This document shows, piece after piece, positions 9,267-17,077 of a stretch of 64,000 nt of DNA. The notes under the pieces were generated by a model. That model did no database searches and had not been told where the DNA came from. It saw only the letters and a list, made by a program, of their open reading frames with translations. Both the position numbers and the translations under genes were made by a program. The DNA lies in contig NZ_LMKW01000009.1 in assembly GCF_001421745.1 (NCBI RefSeq), positions 285,507 through 349,506 of the forward strand, in the 5' to 3' direction. The DNA is from Sphingomonas sp. Leaf230. Its GTDB lineage: Bacteria > Pseudomonadota > Alphaproteobacteria > Sphingomonadales > Sphingomonadaceae. Position 1 is the first letter of the stretch; the number at the start of each line of letters is the position of its first letter.

Positions 9267-9647
9267 TTAGCCCCGCCCGCGCTGCGCGTCCACGCTCCAC
9301 ACACCGCCACCGGCTGCGGCGAGGTACAGGAACACGAAGCAGTAGAGCACCGCCGCCTCGCCGCCATTGGCGATCGGGAAGGGGCCCTTCGGCATGTGCG
9401 CCATGAAATACGCGACCGCGGACATGCCCGACAGCACGAACGCGACCGGCCGCGTGAACAGGCCGACGATCAACAGCCCGCCGCCAACGACTTCGAGCAC
9501 GCCGGCAACCGTCAGCAACGGGTTCATCGGCATCGGGAAGGGCGGCAGGCCGAAGAATTTCGAGATGCCGTGGCTGAAGAACACCAGCGCGACGACGATG
9601 CGCATGACGCTGAGCAGACGGGCGGACCAGGTGGCGGGTATCGGCAT
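9267..9647 (-). CDS. DoxX-family membrane protein
   Basis: 126 aa with four hydrophobic segments and the DoxX signature VALVFFSHGISKFFGLPPFP near the first helix, then LTVAGVLEVVGGGLLIVGLFTRPVAF. DoxX proteins are small inner-membrane proteins linked in some bacteria to redox or sulfur stress; the exact role here is unknown. ATG at 9647 is chosen because it begins MPIPATWSARLLSVMRIV and has a GGA-rich ribosome site just upstream. It precedes the NYN gene by 10 bp on the same strand. Confidence 0.85.
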   Translation of the reverse strand: MPIPATWSARLLSVMRIVVALVFFSHGISKFFGLPPFPMPMNPLLTVAGVLEVVGGGLLIVGLFTRPVAFVLSGMSAVAYFMAHMPKGPFPIANGGEAAVLYCFVFLYLAAAGGGVWSVDAQRGRG

Positions 9648-9706
9648 GGGGAATCCTCGAATGTCGTTGCGTGGGCGAAACGTCACACGGGGGCGGCGCG
9701 AGGTCA

Positions 9707-9718
9707 ATTCACGTGAAT
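9707..9718. promoter_or_regulatory. Candidate operator: perfect 12-bp palindrome before doxX
   Basis: ATTCACGTGAAT is a perfect palindrome about 60 bp upstream of the doxX start, where a promoter would be expected. It is A+T-rich compared with its surroundings. The binding protein is unknown and the site is only a candidate. Confidence 0.35.
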
Positions 9719-9747
9719 CGAAACGGATCGTTGACGGGCAACTCACC

Positions 9748-9870
9748 ATCCTCCCCCGCTAGGGGGAGGTGGCACCGCAGGTGACGGAGGGGGAGGGCAC
9801 GGAACACCGGTTTTCTCTTACCTCCCCCTCCGTCTGGCAAGCCAGCCACCTCCCCCTAGCGGGGGAGGAT
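9748..9870. repeat. 123-bp element (CCTCCCCCGCTAGGGGGAGG type)
   Basis: The outer arms ATCCTCCCCCGCTAGGGGGA are exactly inverted at the right end. The inner arms GGTGACGGAGGGGGAGG and CCTCCCCCTCCGTC also pair. A second copy is at 13543-13670. It lies between greB and doxX. Confidence 0.9.
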
Positions 9871-9877
9871 CGCAACG

Positions 9878-10354
9878 TCAGGGGTAGGAGATCGTGATCA
9901 CCTCGTATTCGCGCTCCCCAGCGGGTAAATCTACGCGTCGCACATCACCGATCGCAGCGCCGCGCAAGGCACGTGCGAACGGCGAGTTCCAGCCGATCCG
10001 CCCGTTGCTCGCGTCGGTCTCGTCGTCGCCGACCAAGGTCAGGACCCGCTCGACGTCATCCTCGTCGGCAACCGTCACGCACGCGCCGAACCAGACGCGC
10101 GAGCGGTCTTCCTGCGCGGCGGGGTCGACGACCTTGGCCACCTTCATCCGCTTCGACAACCAGCCGAGACGGCGATCGATCTCGCGCAGGCGCTTGCGGC
10201 CGTAGATATAGTCGCCGTTCTCGGACCGGTCGCCGTTGCCTGCCGCCCACGAGATGACCTCGACCAGGGCGGGGCGTTCGGTCGACAGGAGTTGCTCGTA
10301 TTCGGTGCGAAGTACGGCGTAGCCGGAGGGGGTTATGTAGTTGGGGCGGTCCAT
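9878..10354 (-). CDS. greB: Transcription elongation factor GreB
   Basis: 158 aa, the exact usual GreB length. It rescues backtracked RNA polymerase by stimulating cleavage of the nascent transcript. The N-terminal coiled coil carries WAAGNGDRSENGDYIYGRKR with the two acidic tip residues, followed by LREIDRRLGWLSKRM, and the C-terminal FKBP-like domain includes VWFGACVTVADEDD and NSPFARALRGAAIGD. The start was set at 10354 (MDRPNYITPSGY); the same frame continues upstream to 10501, but that part is translated repeat element (10364-10459), so a longer start is unlikely. ATG at 10369 (MTDFEMDRPN) would begin inside the repeat. Confidence 0.92.
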   Translation of the reverse strand: MDRPNYITPSGYAVLRTEYEQLLSTERPALVEVISWAAGNGDRSENGDYIYGRKRLREIDRRLGWLSKRMKVAKVVDPAAQEDRSRVWFGACVTVADEDDVERVLTLVGDDETDASNGRIGWNSPFARALRGAAIGDVRRVDLPAGEREYEVITISYP

Positions 10355-10363
10355 CTCAAAGTC

Positions 10364-10459
10364 CGTCATGCCGGGCTCGTTCCGGCATCCACCGTTCCGC
10401 ACGCTCCAAGGCGTTTGAGTATGCGGTGGTGTGGACCCCGGAACAAGTCCGGGGTGACG
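10364..10459. repeat. 96-bp element (CGTCATGCCGGGCTCGTTCC type)
   Basis: The left arm begins CGTCATGCCGGGCTCGTTCC; the right arm, GGACCCCGGAACAAGTCCGG ending GGTGACG, is a diverged reverse complement with its own hairpin. A second copy is at 41652-41747. It lies directly upstream of greB. Confidence 0.85.
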
Positions 10460-10501
10460 GGGAGCGTAGGGATGGGGGTGAACCCTGCGCTTCCTCGCCA
10501 T

Positions 10502-10554
10502 GTTCTCCCGCGAAGGCGGGAGCCCAGTCTGGGCTCCCGCCTTCGCGGGAGAAC
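10502..10554. repeat. 53-bp element (GTTCTCCCGCGAAGGCGGGA type)
   Basis: A perfect pair of arms around GCCCAGTCTGGGC. It is nearly identical to 6641-6693 and lies 5 bp past the stop codon of the lytic transglycosylase gene, where it could act as a terminator. Confidence 0.9.
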
Positions 10555-10558
10555 AATC

Positions 10559-12544
10559 TCAACCCGGCCGGTTCTTCCCCAGATACCACGACAACCGCGC
10601 CGCCCCCCGGCTCTTCGCCCGCGCGGGGTTCATCAGGTCGTACACCACCGCATTCTCCAGCACGCGCTGCACATAGTTGCGCGTCTCCTGGTACGGGATC
10701 GCCTCGACCCAATCGACCATGTCGACAGCGCCCGTCCGCGGATCGCCGTTCGCGCGGAGCCATTTGTTCACGTTGCCGCCGCCCGCATTATACGCCGCCA
10801 CCGCGAGCGGATAACTGCCGTAATTGGCGTAGACCCGCTGGAAATAACTGGAGCCCAGCATGATCGACATGTTCGGATCCGTCGTCAGCGCCGCCTGGTT
10901 GTACGCAAGCCCAATCTTCCCCGACTGCTCGCGCGCGGTCGCCGGCATCAGCTGCATCAGCCCGCGCGCGCCGGCGTGGCTCACCGCAGCCCGATCGAAC
11001 TGGCTCTCCTGCCGCGAGATCGCATGGATGATCGTCCAGTTGTCTTCATACCCCGCCGGCACCGCGACCATCGGAAAGCCCACCGCGGAATAATCGCTCA
11101 GCCCATTCGCCAGCGCGCTCCGCCCGACCATCACGCCCAGGTCCGGCCGGTTGATGCTCTTCGACAGTTCGGCGGCGAGCAGGTGATCGGTGTCGGTCGT
11201 CGCATCCGCCGCGATCTGGCGGACGAACGCGGTCTGGTCCTGCCAGTCGCCGATCTGGCCGAGGAACTTCACCGCCCGCACCGTCTCGCGCCGATCGAAT
11301 GCCGCGCGCGTCGCCGGATCGATCGCCACCGAAGCGACCGACGGCGGCGCGACCAGCGCACGCCCGGTACGCTCGTTGGCCAGCTGCCCGTAATATTGAT
11401 CGCGATACCCGGCCGCCTGGCCGTAGAACGCGGCCGCCTGAGGCGCCAACCCGGCCGCCTCCGCCGCACGCCCCGCCCAATAATACCCCTTCGACCGCAC
11501 CTGCGGCGAGCGCGAGCCGCGCGCGTACCGGTCGAACAGCGTCATCGCATCCGCCGGCCGGCCGAGCTGCTTCATCGCTACCCGTCCACCGAGCCAGGCG
11601 AGATTGGTATATTCGTCGCGCTCGGCGTAGGATTTTGCCGCGATGTCCGCGCCATACGGATACGCATCGTCGATCTGCCGCGCGATGTCGTAGGCGACCT
11701 GGTATTGCCCGTCGTTCGCCGCGCCATTGGCGTTGGTAACGAGCACCTCGTACCACTCGGCGGCATTGCCCGGCCGCGTCACCAGCGACCGAGGCCGCGC
11801 CAGCCACGCGCGCGCCGACGGGCTCGCCCCCGAATTGCGCAACCACTGCGCCCGGTCCGCGACATACCCCGCGTCGTTCGCATACAAGGTCTGCGTCGAG
11901 GCCGAGATATCCGACGCGTTCGGCGCATTCGTCCGGAACGCCAGCCGTGCCTCGAAGATCGGCCGCCGCGCCGCACTCGTCCACACCAATTGCCGCTGCG
12001 CCGCGCCGGTCTGGCCCGCCCACAACAGTGCATCCATCCGCGCGTCCTGATCGTCCGGCGTCAGCGCACCCGGAAAGCCCGACACGACCATCGCCTCGTC
12101 GGTCGGCGTCAGTCCGCTGCTCCGCCACGCCGTCCGCACCGCCGCATAAGCCTGATCCCGCGCGCCCGTCGCCTGCAACGCCCGCGCATACGCGACACCG
12201 CCCGACGCGGACTGCGGCGGGTAACGACGGAAAAACGCGACGACGCTCATCGGCGATCCGGTCGCCGCCTTGCGCTCCGCCGCACGCCGGTTGGCCGTCT
12301 CGTTCGGCCAGCCCGGATGCGCCATCAGGAAGCCCGCATAGCTGTCGAACGGCAGCGCATCGGTCTGCTGCAACGCCCGCCACTGCGCGATGGTCGAGGC
12401 GATCGCGCCATCCGTCGCCATCGGCTGTGCGTTGGGCCCCATATTGGCCAGCTGCGTACTGTAGCGATCCAGCGTCTGCTGCCCGCCTCCCGACGCGGCG
12501 ACCGTCCCCGCCACGACTGCAAGGAGAAGGCTCGTTTTAAACAT
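10559..12544 (-). CDS. Soluble lytic murein transglycosylase (Slt70-like)
   Basis: 661 aa from ATG 12544 (MFKTSLLLAVVAGTVAASGGG), which looks like a signal peptide; ATG at 12556 (MVASMFKT) is an alternative. The middle ~450 residues are a helical superhelix as in Slt70. The C-terminal SLT domain is clear: HAISRQESQFDRAAVSHAGA contains the catalytic glutamate, followed by GLMQLMPATA, GSSYFQRVY and AVAAYNAGGGNVNKWL, then IPYQETRNYVQRVLENAVVY. It cleaves peptidoglycan glycan strands in the periplasm, forming 1,6-anhydro ends. It is divergent from dapA across ~100 bp. Confidence 0.93.
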   Translation of the reverse strand: MFKTSLLLAVVAGTVAASGGGQQTLDRYSTQLANMGPNAQPMATDGAIASTIAQWRALQQTDALPFDSYAGFLMAHPGWPNETANRRAAERKAATGSPMSVVAFFRRYPPQSASGGVAYARALQATGARDQAYAAVRTAWRSSGLTPTDEAMVVSGFPGALTPDDQDARMDALLWAGQTGAAQRQLVWTSAARRPIFEARLAFRTNAPNASDISASTQTLYANDAGYVADRAQWLRNSGASPSARAWLARPRSLVTRPGNAAEWYEVLVTNANGAANDGQYQVAYDIARQIDDAYPYGADIAAKSYAERDEYTNLAWLGGRVAMKQLGRPADAMTLFDRYARGSRSPQVRSKGYYWAGRAAEAAGLAPQAAAFYGQAAGYRDQYYGQLANERTGRALVAPPSVASVAIDPATRAAFDRRETVRAVKFLGQIGDWQDQTAFVRQIAADATTDTDHLLAAELSKSINRPDLGVMVGRSALANGLSDYSAVGFPMVAVPAGYEDNWTIIHAISRQESQFDRAAVSHAGARGLMQLMPATAREQSGKIGLAYNQAALTTDPNMSIMLGSSYFQRVYANYGSYPLAVAAYNAGGGNVNKWLRANGDPRTGAVDMVDWVEAIPYQETRNYVQRVLENAVVYDLMNPARAKSRGAARLSWYLGKNRPG

Positions 12545-12646
12545 CGATGCTACCATGTGGACAGCATACGCCCCGAACCCGTATCTGTCCTGAACGAAAT
12601 CCGGATTTTGCAAGACATCCGGCGCAACAGGACCGCAGGCCACCGC

Positions 12647-13531
12647 ATGTTTTCAGGATCTATTCCGGCGCTCGTCACGCCGTTCGCCGCCGACGGCAGC
12701 TTCGACGAACCCGCCTATCGCGACTTCATCGAATGGCAGATCGTCGAGGGCTCGTCGGGGCTGGTCGCGTGCGGGACGACCGGCGAAGCGGCGACCTTGT
12801 CGTACGACGAGCATTTCCACGTCGTCCGCGTCTGCGTCGACCAGGCGAGGGGCCGCGTCCCCGTCATCGCCGGCGCGGGCTCGAACGACACGCGTGTCGC
12901 ATCGGCCAATTTGCGCGCCGCGAAAGAGGCTGGTGCAGATGCCGCGCTGATGGTGCCGCCCTATTACAACCGGCCGGGGCAGGAGGGCATCTTCCGCCAT
13001 TTCGAAGCGCTCGCCGCGACGACGCCGCTGCCGATCATCCTCTACAACGTCCCCGCGCGGACGGTAACGGACATCCAGCCAGCGACCTTGGCGCGGATCG
13101 TCGCAGCGTTCCCGCACGTGTTCGTCGGGGTGAAGGATGCCAGCGGCGTGCTCGCCCGCGTCTCTCAGCACCGCGCGTCGTGCGGGCCGGATTTCTGCCA
13201 GCTGTCGGGCAACGACGACATGGCGCTGGCCTTCAACGTCATGGGCGGCACCGGCTGCATTTCGGTAACCGCCAATGTCGCGCCGAAGCTCTGCGCGGAG
13301 TTCCAGGCGGCGTGCCAGGCGGGGGATTTCGTCAAGGCGCTGGCGTATCAGGATAAGCTCTATCCGTTGCACGAGGCGCTGTTCACCGACGCGTCGCCCG
13401 GCCCGGTCAAGTACGCGATGACGAAGGTGCGGGCTGGCTTCCCGGAGACGCTTCGCCTGCCGATGACCCCCGCCGGAGAGGCCTCGCGTGCGGCCGTCGA
13501 CGCGGCGCTGGAGCACGCGCGCCTAGTCTGA
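12647..13531 (+). CDS. dapA: 4-hydroxy-tetrahydrodipicolinate synthase
   Basis: 294 aa, the usual DapA length. It condenses pyruvate with aspartate semialdehyde at the branch point to lysine and diaminopimelate. The order of motifs is canonical: GSIPALVTPF at the start, GTTGEAATLSYDEH, the conserved tyrosine in PPYYNRPGQEGIFRHFEA, YNVPARTV, and the Schiff-base lysine in FVGVKDASG. ATG 12647 begins MFSGSIPALVTPF; the frame is open far upstream, but that part is antisense to the transglycosylase gene and is not real. It shares a ~100-bp divergent promoter region with that gene, both linked to the cell wall. Confidence 0.96.
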   Translation: MFSGSIPALVTPFAADGSFDEPAYRDFIEWQIVEGSSGLVACGTTGEAATLSYDEHFHVVRVCVDQARGRVPVIAGAGSNDTRVASANLRAAKEAGADAALMVPPYYNRPGQEGIFRHFEALAATTPLPIILYNVPARTVTDIQPATLARIVAAFPHVFVGVKDASGVLARVSQHRASCGPDFCQLSGNDDMALAFNVMGGTGCISVTANVAPKLCAEFQAACQAGDFVKALAYQDKLYPLHEALFTDASPGPVKYAMTKVRAGFPETLRLPMTPAGEASRAAVDAALEHARLV

Positions 13532-13542
13532 GCCGGGATCAC

Positions 13543-13670
13543 GATCCTCCCCCGCCAGGGGGAGGTGGCTGGCGCTTGCCAGACGGAGGGGGAGGGAAGG
13601 GGTAACTTCGGTGGTGAGGTCCTCCCCCTCCGTCACCTTCGGTGCCACCTCCCCCTGGCGGGGGAGGATC
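13543..13670. repeat. 128-bp element (CCTCCCCCGCCAGGGGGAGG type)
   Basis: Same design as 9748-9870: outer arms GATCCTCCCCCGCCAGGGGG with an exact inverted copy at the right end, and inner arms ACGGAGGGGGAGG / CCTCCCCCTCCGT. It lies between dapA and smpB. Confidence 0.9.
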
Positions 13671-13741
13671 CAGAAGAGGGCGTCAAGAAACGTAACGCTG
13701 CGCTTCCCCTAAGCCTCGCGACCTCCTACATCGCGCGTCCC

Positions 13742-14224
13742 ATGGCACGTCCCAAACCCCCGACCTTCGAGAAGACCAAGATCGTCGCCGAGAACCGGCG
13801 CGCGCGGTATGATTATTATATCGAGCAGGTGTTCGAGGCAGGCATCGCGCTCACCGGCACCGAGGTGAAGGCGCTGCGCGGCGGCGAGGGATCGATCGCC
13901 GAGGCCTATGCCGAGGTGAAGGGCAAGAACGTCGTCCTGGTGAACTCGAACATCCCCGAATTCAGCCACGGCAACCGGTTCAACCACGAGCCCAAGCGGC
14001 CGCGCAAATTGCTGCTCCACGAGCGCGAGATCAACAAGATGTTCGGGGCGGTCGCGCGCCAGGGCATGACGCTCGTGCCGCTGATGATCTACTTCAATTC
14101 GAAGGGTCGCGCGAAGATCGAACTGGCGCTCGCCAAGGGCAAGCAGAACCATGACAAGCGCGATTCGGTGAAGGAACAGGACTGGAAGCGCGAGCAGGGC
14201 CGGATCATGCGGGATCGCGGATAG
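13742..14224 (+). CDS. smpB: SsrA-binding protein SmpB
   Basis: 160 aa. SmpB binds tmRNA and lets it enter stalled ribosomes in trans-translation. Recognisable blocks are [20 protein letters not shown] at the N-terminus, [29 protein letters not shown] and the basic C-terminal tail [20 protein letters not shown] that contacts the decoding centre. The start is ATG 13742 ([11 protein letters not shown]); sequence upstream in the same frame is repeat-derived. The next gene begins 3 bp after its stop. Confidence 0.96.
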   Translation: MARPKPPTFEKTKIVAENRRARYDYYIEQVFEAGIALTGTEVKALRGGEGSIAEAYAEVKGKNVVLVNSNIPEFSHGNRFNHEPKRPRKLLLHEREINKMFGAVARQGMTLVPLMIYFNSKGRAKIELALAKGKQNHDKRDSVKEQDWKREQGRIMRDRG

Positions 14225-14227
14225 GCT

Positions 14228-14797
14228 GTGCCCAAGACGCCGGGCAGTATCTTCGGGCGCCTCGCGGCGTGGTCGCATCGCAATCTGCCGACTCGCGAAT
14301 CGATGGAAAAGAACCGTCTCCTTCGCCCGGTCGCGCACCGTGTGCTCGCGCCCGAACTCTGGCGCTTCACCCGCCGCTCGGTCCCGCGTGGCGTCGCGCT
14401 GGGGATGGTCGCGGGCATCCTGATCCCGGTTGCGCAGACGCCCGTCGCGGCGATCTTCGCGCTGCCGTTCCGCGCCAACGTGCCGACCGCTGCGCTCACC
14501 ACCTTCATCACCAACCCGCTGACGACGCCGCCGCTCTGGATCGCGGCCTATTGGATCGGCTCGTCCTTGCTGCGGCTCGACGCGCACGTCCCCGGCCAGC
14601 CCGTCGCCGACGCCGCGGCGCGCACCGAATGGATTCCGTGGCTGATGCAGGCGGGACCCGCCACCGCGCTTGGCCTGCTGGTCATCACGGTCGTCTGTTC
14701 GGTCGGCGGCTATGCGCTCAGCGCGCTCGGCTGGCGACTATGGATCGCGCGCAAGTGGCGCAATCGCCACGACAATCGCCACGGTAATGTTTCGTAA
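14228..14797 (+). CDS. DUF2062 membrane protein
   Basis: 189 aa from a GTG start 3 bp after smpB. It matches the DUF2062 family: a basic N-terminus (HRNLPTRESMEKNRLLRPVA), the block FTRRSVPRGVALGMVAGILIPV, the conserved FRANVPTAALTTFITNPLTT, and a final hydrophobic segment near residues 143-168 followed by a basic tail. The protein is predicted to be in the inner membrane; its function is unknown. Tight coupling with smpB suggests co-transcription. Confidence 0.85.
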   Translation: MPKTPGSIFGRLAAWSHRNLPTRESMEKNRLLRPVAHRVLAPELWRFTRRSVPRGVALGMVAGILIPVAQTPVAAIFALPFRANVPTAALTTFITNPLTTPPLWIAAYWIGSSLLRLDAHVPGQPVADAAARTEWIPWLMQAGPATALGLLVITVVCSVGGYALSALGWRLWIARKWRNRHDNRHGNVS

Positions 14798-14880
14798 CAT
14801 TTGACACCGGTTGGAATTGACGGACCGTCCTATCGGCGTAGAACACATCGCATCCTGAAGATCTTTCTCCGAGGTTCTTG

Positions 14881-16947
14881 ATGCGTAAGTCGATTGTTAC
14901 CGTGATCCTGCTCGCGTCCGCCGCATCGGCTTTCGCCCAAACGAACACCCCGTCGCCGACCCTCGCCAAGGCTGCCAAGGGCCCCGTCGCCGCCAAGGAC
15001 GCCAACAAGCCGCAGATCGGCGATTTCGGCTTCGACATGGCGGGCCGCGATACCGACGTGACGCCGGGCACCGACTTCTTCGATTACGCGAACGGCGGCT
15101 GGGTGAAGACCACGCCGATCCCCGCCGATCGCTCGTCTTACGGCATGTTCCACGTCCTCCAGGACCTGTCGCTCGAACGCACCCGCACGATCCTCGACGT
15201 CTCCGCCAAGACTCCCGGCGACAAGGTCGGTGATTTCTACTCGAGCTTCATGGACGAGGCCGCGGTCAACGCGAAGGGCGCGACGCCCGTCAAGCCGATG
15301 CTCGCGGCGCTGAAGGCGACCAAGGACAAGACCGCGCTCGTCACCGAGATTGCCAAGCTCCAGCGCATGGGCGTCGGCGGCCTCGTCGGCGTCGGCGTGC
15401 AACAGGACGACAAGGACCCGACCACCTATGTCGTGAGCCTCGGCCAGAGCGGCATCGGCCTCCCCGATCGCGATTACTACCTCAAGGACGACGCGAAGCT
15501 CGCAACTATCCGCACAGCGTACCAGGCGTATCTCACACGGATGCTGACGCTCGCCGGCGAGCCCAACGCCGCCGCCCGCGCCGCCGCCGTCTTCAATATG
15601 GAAAAGGGCCTCGCGACCGCGCACTGGACCCGGATCGAGAGCCGCGACGCCGACAAGACCTACAACAAATGGACCGCCGCCGACTTCGCCGCGAAGGCGC
15701 CGGGCTTCCCGTGGGCGCAGTACATGACCGCGATGGGCGTCGCCGGCCGTCCGTTCTATCTCGTAGCACAGCCGAGCGCGGTGACCGGCGAGGCGAAGGT
15801 GTTCGCCGACACGCCGATCAATGTCCTGCAGGACTATGCGATGCTCAAGGTGCTGCGTTCGTACGCGCCGTACCTCTCGAGCGATTTCGACAAGACCAAC
15901 TTCGCCTTCTACGGCACCACGCTGTCGGGCACGCCCGAGCAGCAGGTCCGCTGGAAGCGCGGCGTTTCGACCGTGTCGGGCGCGATGGGCGAGGCGATCG
16001 GCCAGCAGTACGTGGCGAAGTATTTCCCGCCCGCGTCGAAGGCCGCGGCGGACGATCTCGTCAAGAACGTCATCGCCGCGATGGGCGAGCGTCTCCGGAA
16101 CCTCGAATGGATGGCGCCCGAGACCAAGACCAAGGCGCTCGCCAAGCTTGCCGCCTTCACGCCGAAGATCGGTTACCCCGACAAGTGGCGCGATTATTCC
16201 GCGCTCCAGATCCAGCGCGGCGATCTCGTCGGTAACGTGTCGCGCGCCAACGCGTTCGAATACGACCGCGACCTCAGGAAGCTGGGCCAGCCGATCGATC
16301 GGGCTGAGTGGTTCATGACGCCGATGACGATCAACGCCTACGCCAACCCGACGATGAACGAGGTCGTCTTCCCGGCCGCGATCCTGCAACCCCCGTTCTT
16401 CGATCCGAAGGCGGACCCGGCGGTCAATTACGGCGGCATCGGCGCGGTGATCGGTCACGAGATCAGCCATCACTTCGACGATCAAGGCCGCAAATACGAC
16501 CTCAACGGCAAGCTCACCGACTGGTGGACGCCGCAGGACGTCGCGCGCTTCAAGGTCTTCACCGACGCGCTCGTGAAGCAGTACGACGCGTACGAACCGC
16601 TCCCCGGCCAGCACATCCAGGGCGGCCTTACGCTCGGCGAGAACATCGCCGACTTGGCGGGCCTCACGGTGGCGTACGACGCGTACCACAAGTCGCTCGG
16701 CGGCAAGCCCGCGCCGATCATCGACGGCACGACCGGTGACCAGCGCTTCTACTATGGCTGGGCCGGCGTCTGGCGCACCAAGTTCCGCGACGCCGCGCTC
16801 CAGCAGACGTTGCTGTCCGACCCGCATTCGCCGGGCCACCAGCGCGTCCTGACGGTCCGCAACCTCGACCCCTGGTACGCCGCATTTGGCGCCAAGCCCG
16901 GCGAGAAGAGCTACCTCGCCCCCGCCAACCGCGTCCGTATCTGGTAA
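14881..16947 (+). CDS. M13-family zinc metallopeptidase (first of two)
   Basis: 688 aa with a signal peptide (RKSIVTVILLASAASAFAQ). It is a neprilysin/PepO-type oligopeptidase of the periplasm or cell surface. The N-terminal half is the Peptidase_M13_N domain (GTDFFDYANGGWVKTTPIPA); the C-terminal catalytic domain has GHEISHHFDDQG near residue 527 (HExxH zinc site) and ENIADLAGL (third ligand glutamate), plus the family end FGAKPGEKSYLAPANRVRIW. ATG 14881 was preferred over TTG 14878. The next gene downstream is a paralogue. Confidence 0.95.
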   Translation: MRKSIVTVILLASAASAFAQTNTPSPTLAKAAKGPVAAKDANKPQIGDFGFDMAGRDTDVTPGTDFFDYANGGWVKTTPIPADRSSYGMFHVLQDLSLERTRTILDVSAKTPGDKVGDFYSSFMDEAAVNAKGATPVKPMLAALKATKDKTALVTEIAKLQRMGVGGLVGVGVQQDDKDPTTYVVSLGQSGIGLPDRDYYLKDDAKLATIRTAYQAYLTRMLTLAGEPNAAARAAAVFNMEKGLATAHWTRIESRDADKTYNKWTAADFAAKAPGFPWAQYMTAMGVAGRPFYLVAQPSAVTGEAKVFADTPINVLQDYAMLKVLRSYAPYLSSDFDKTNFAFYGTTLSGTPEQQVRWKRGVSTVSGAMGEAIGQQYVAKYFPPASKAAADDLVKNVIAAMGERLRNLEWMAPETKTKALAKLAAFTPKIGYPDKWRDYSALQIQRGDLVGNVSRANAFEYDRDLRKLGQPIDRAEWFMTPMTINAYANPTMNEVVFPAAILQPPFFDPKADPAVNYGGIGAVIGHEISHHFDDQGRKYDLNGKLTDWWTPQDVARFKVFTDALVKQYDAYEPLPGQHIQGGLTLGENIADLAGLTVAYDAYHKSLGGKPAPIIDGTTGDQRFYYGWAGVWRTKFRDAALQQTLLSDPHSPGHQRVLTVRNLDPWYAAFGAKPGEKSYLAPANRVRIW

Positions 16948-16962
16948 CTACGACCTCCTACC

Positions 16963-17040
16963 GTTCTCCCGCGAAAGCGGGAGCCCAGGGTCACGAAAGA
17001 CGCCGTGTGTGACCCTGGGCCCCTGCTTTCGCAGGGGAAC
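16963..17040. repeat. 78-bp element (GTTCTCCCGCGAAAGCGGGA type)
   Basis: The arms GTTCTCCCGCGAAAGCGGGA...CCCAGGGTCAC and their diverged reverse complement flank a short centre. It lies in the 130-bp gap between the two M13 peptidase genes. Confidence 0.9.
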
Positions 17041-17077
17041 GGAATCTTGTTTGACTAAGCTTCTCCCGGAGAACCCC

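Noticed and set aside
9894..10205. Plus-strand frame overlapping greB
   Set aside because: It is antisense to a canonical GreB of exact family length.
10292..12646. Long open frame running into dapA (would give a 1079-aa protein)
   Set aside because: The part before 12647 is antisense to the lytic transglycosylase gene and is an Arg/Pro-rich translation typical of the reverse strand of G+C-rich genes. DapA homology begins at 12647.
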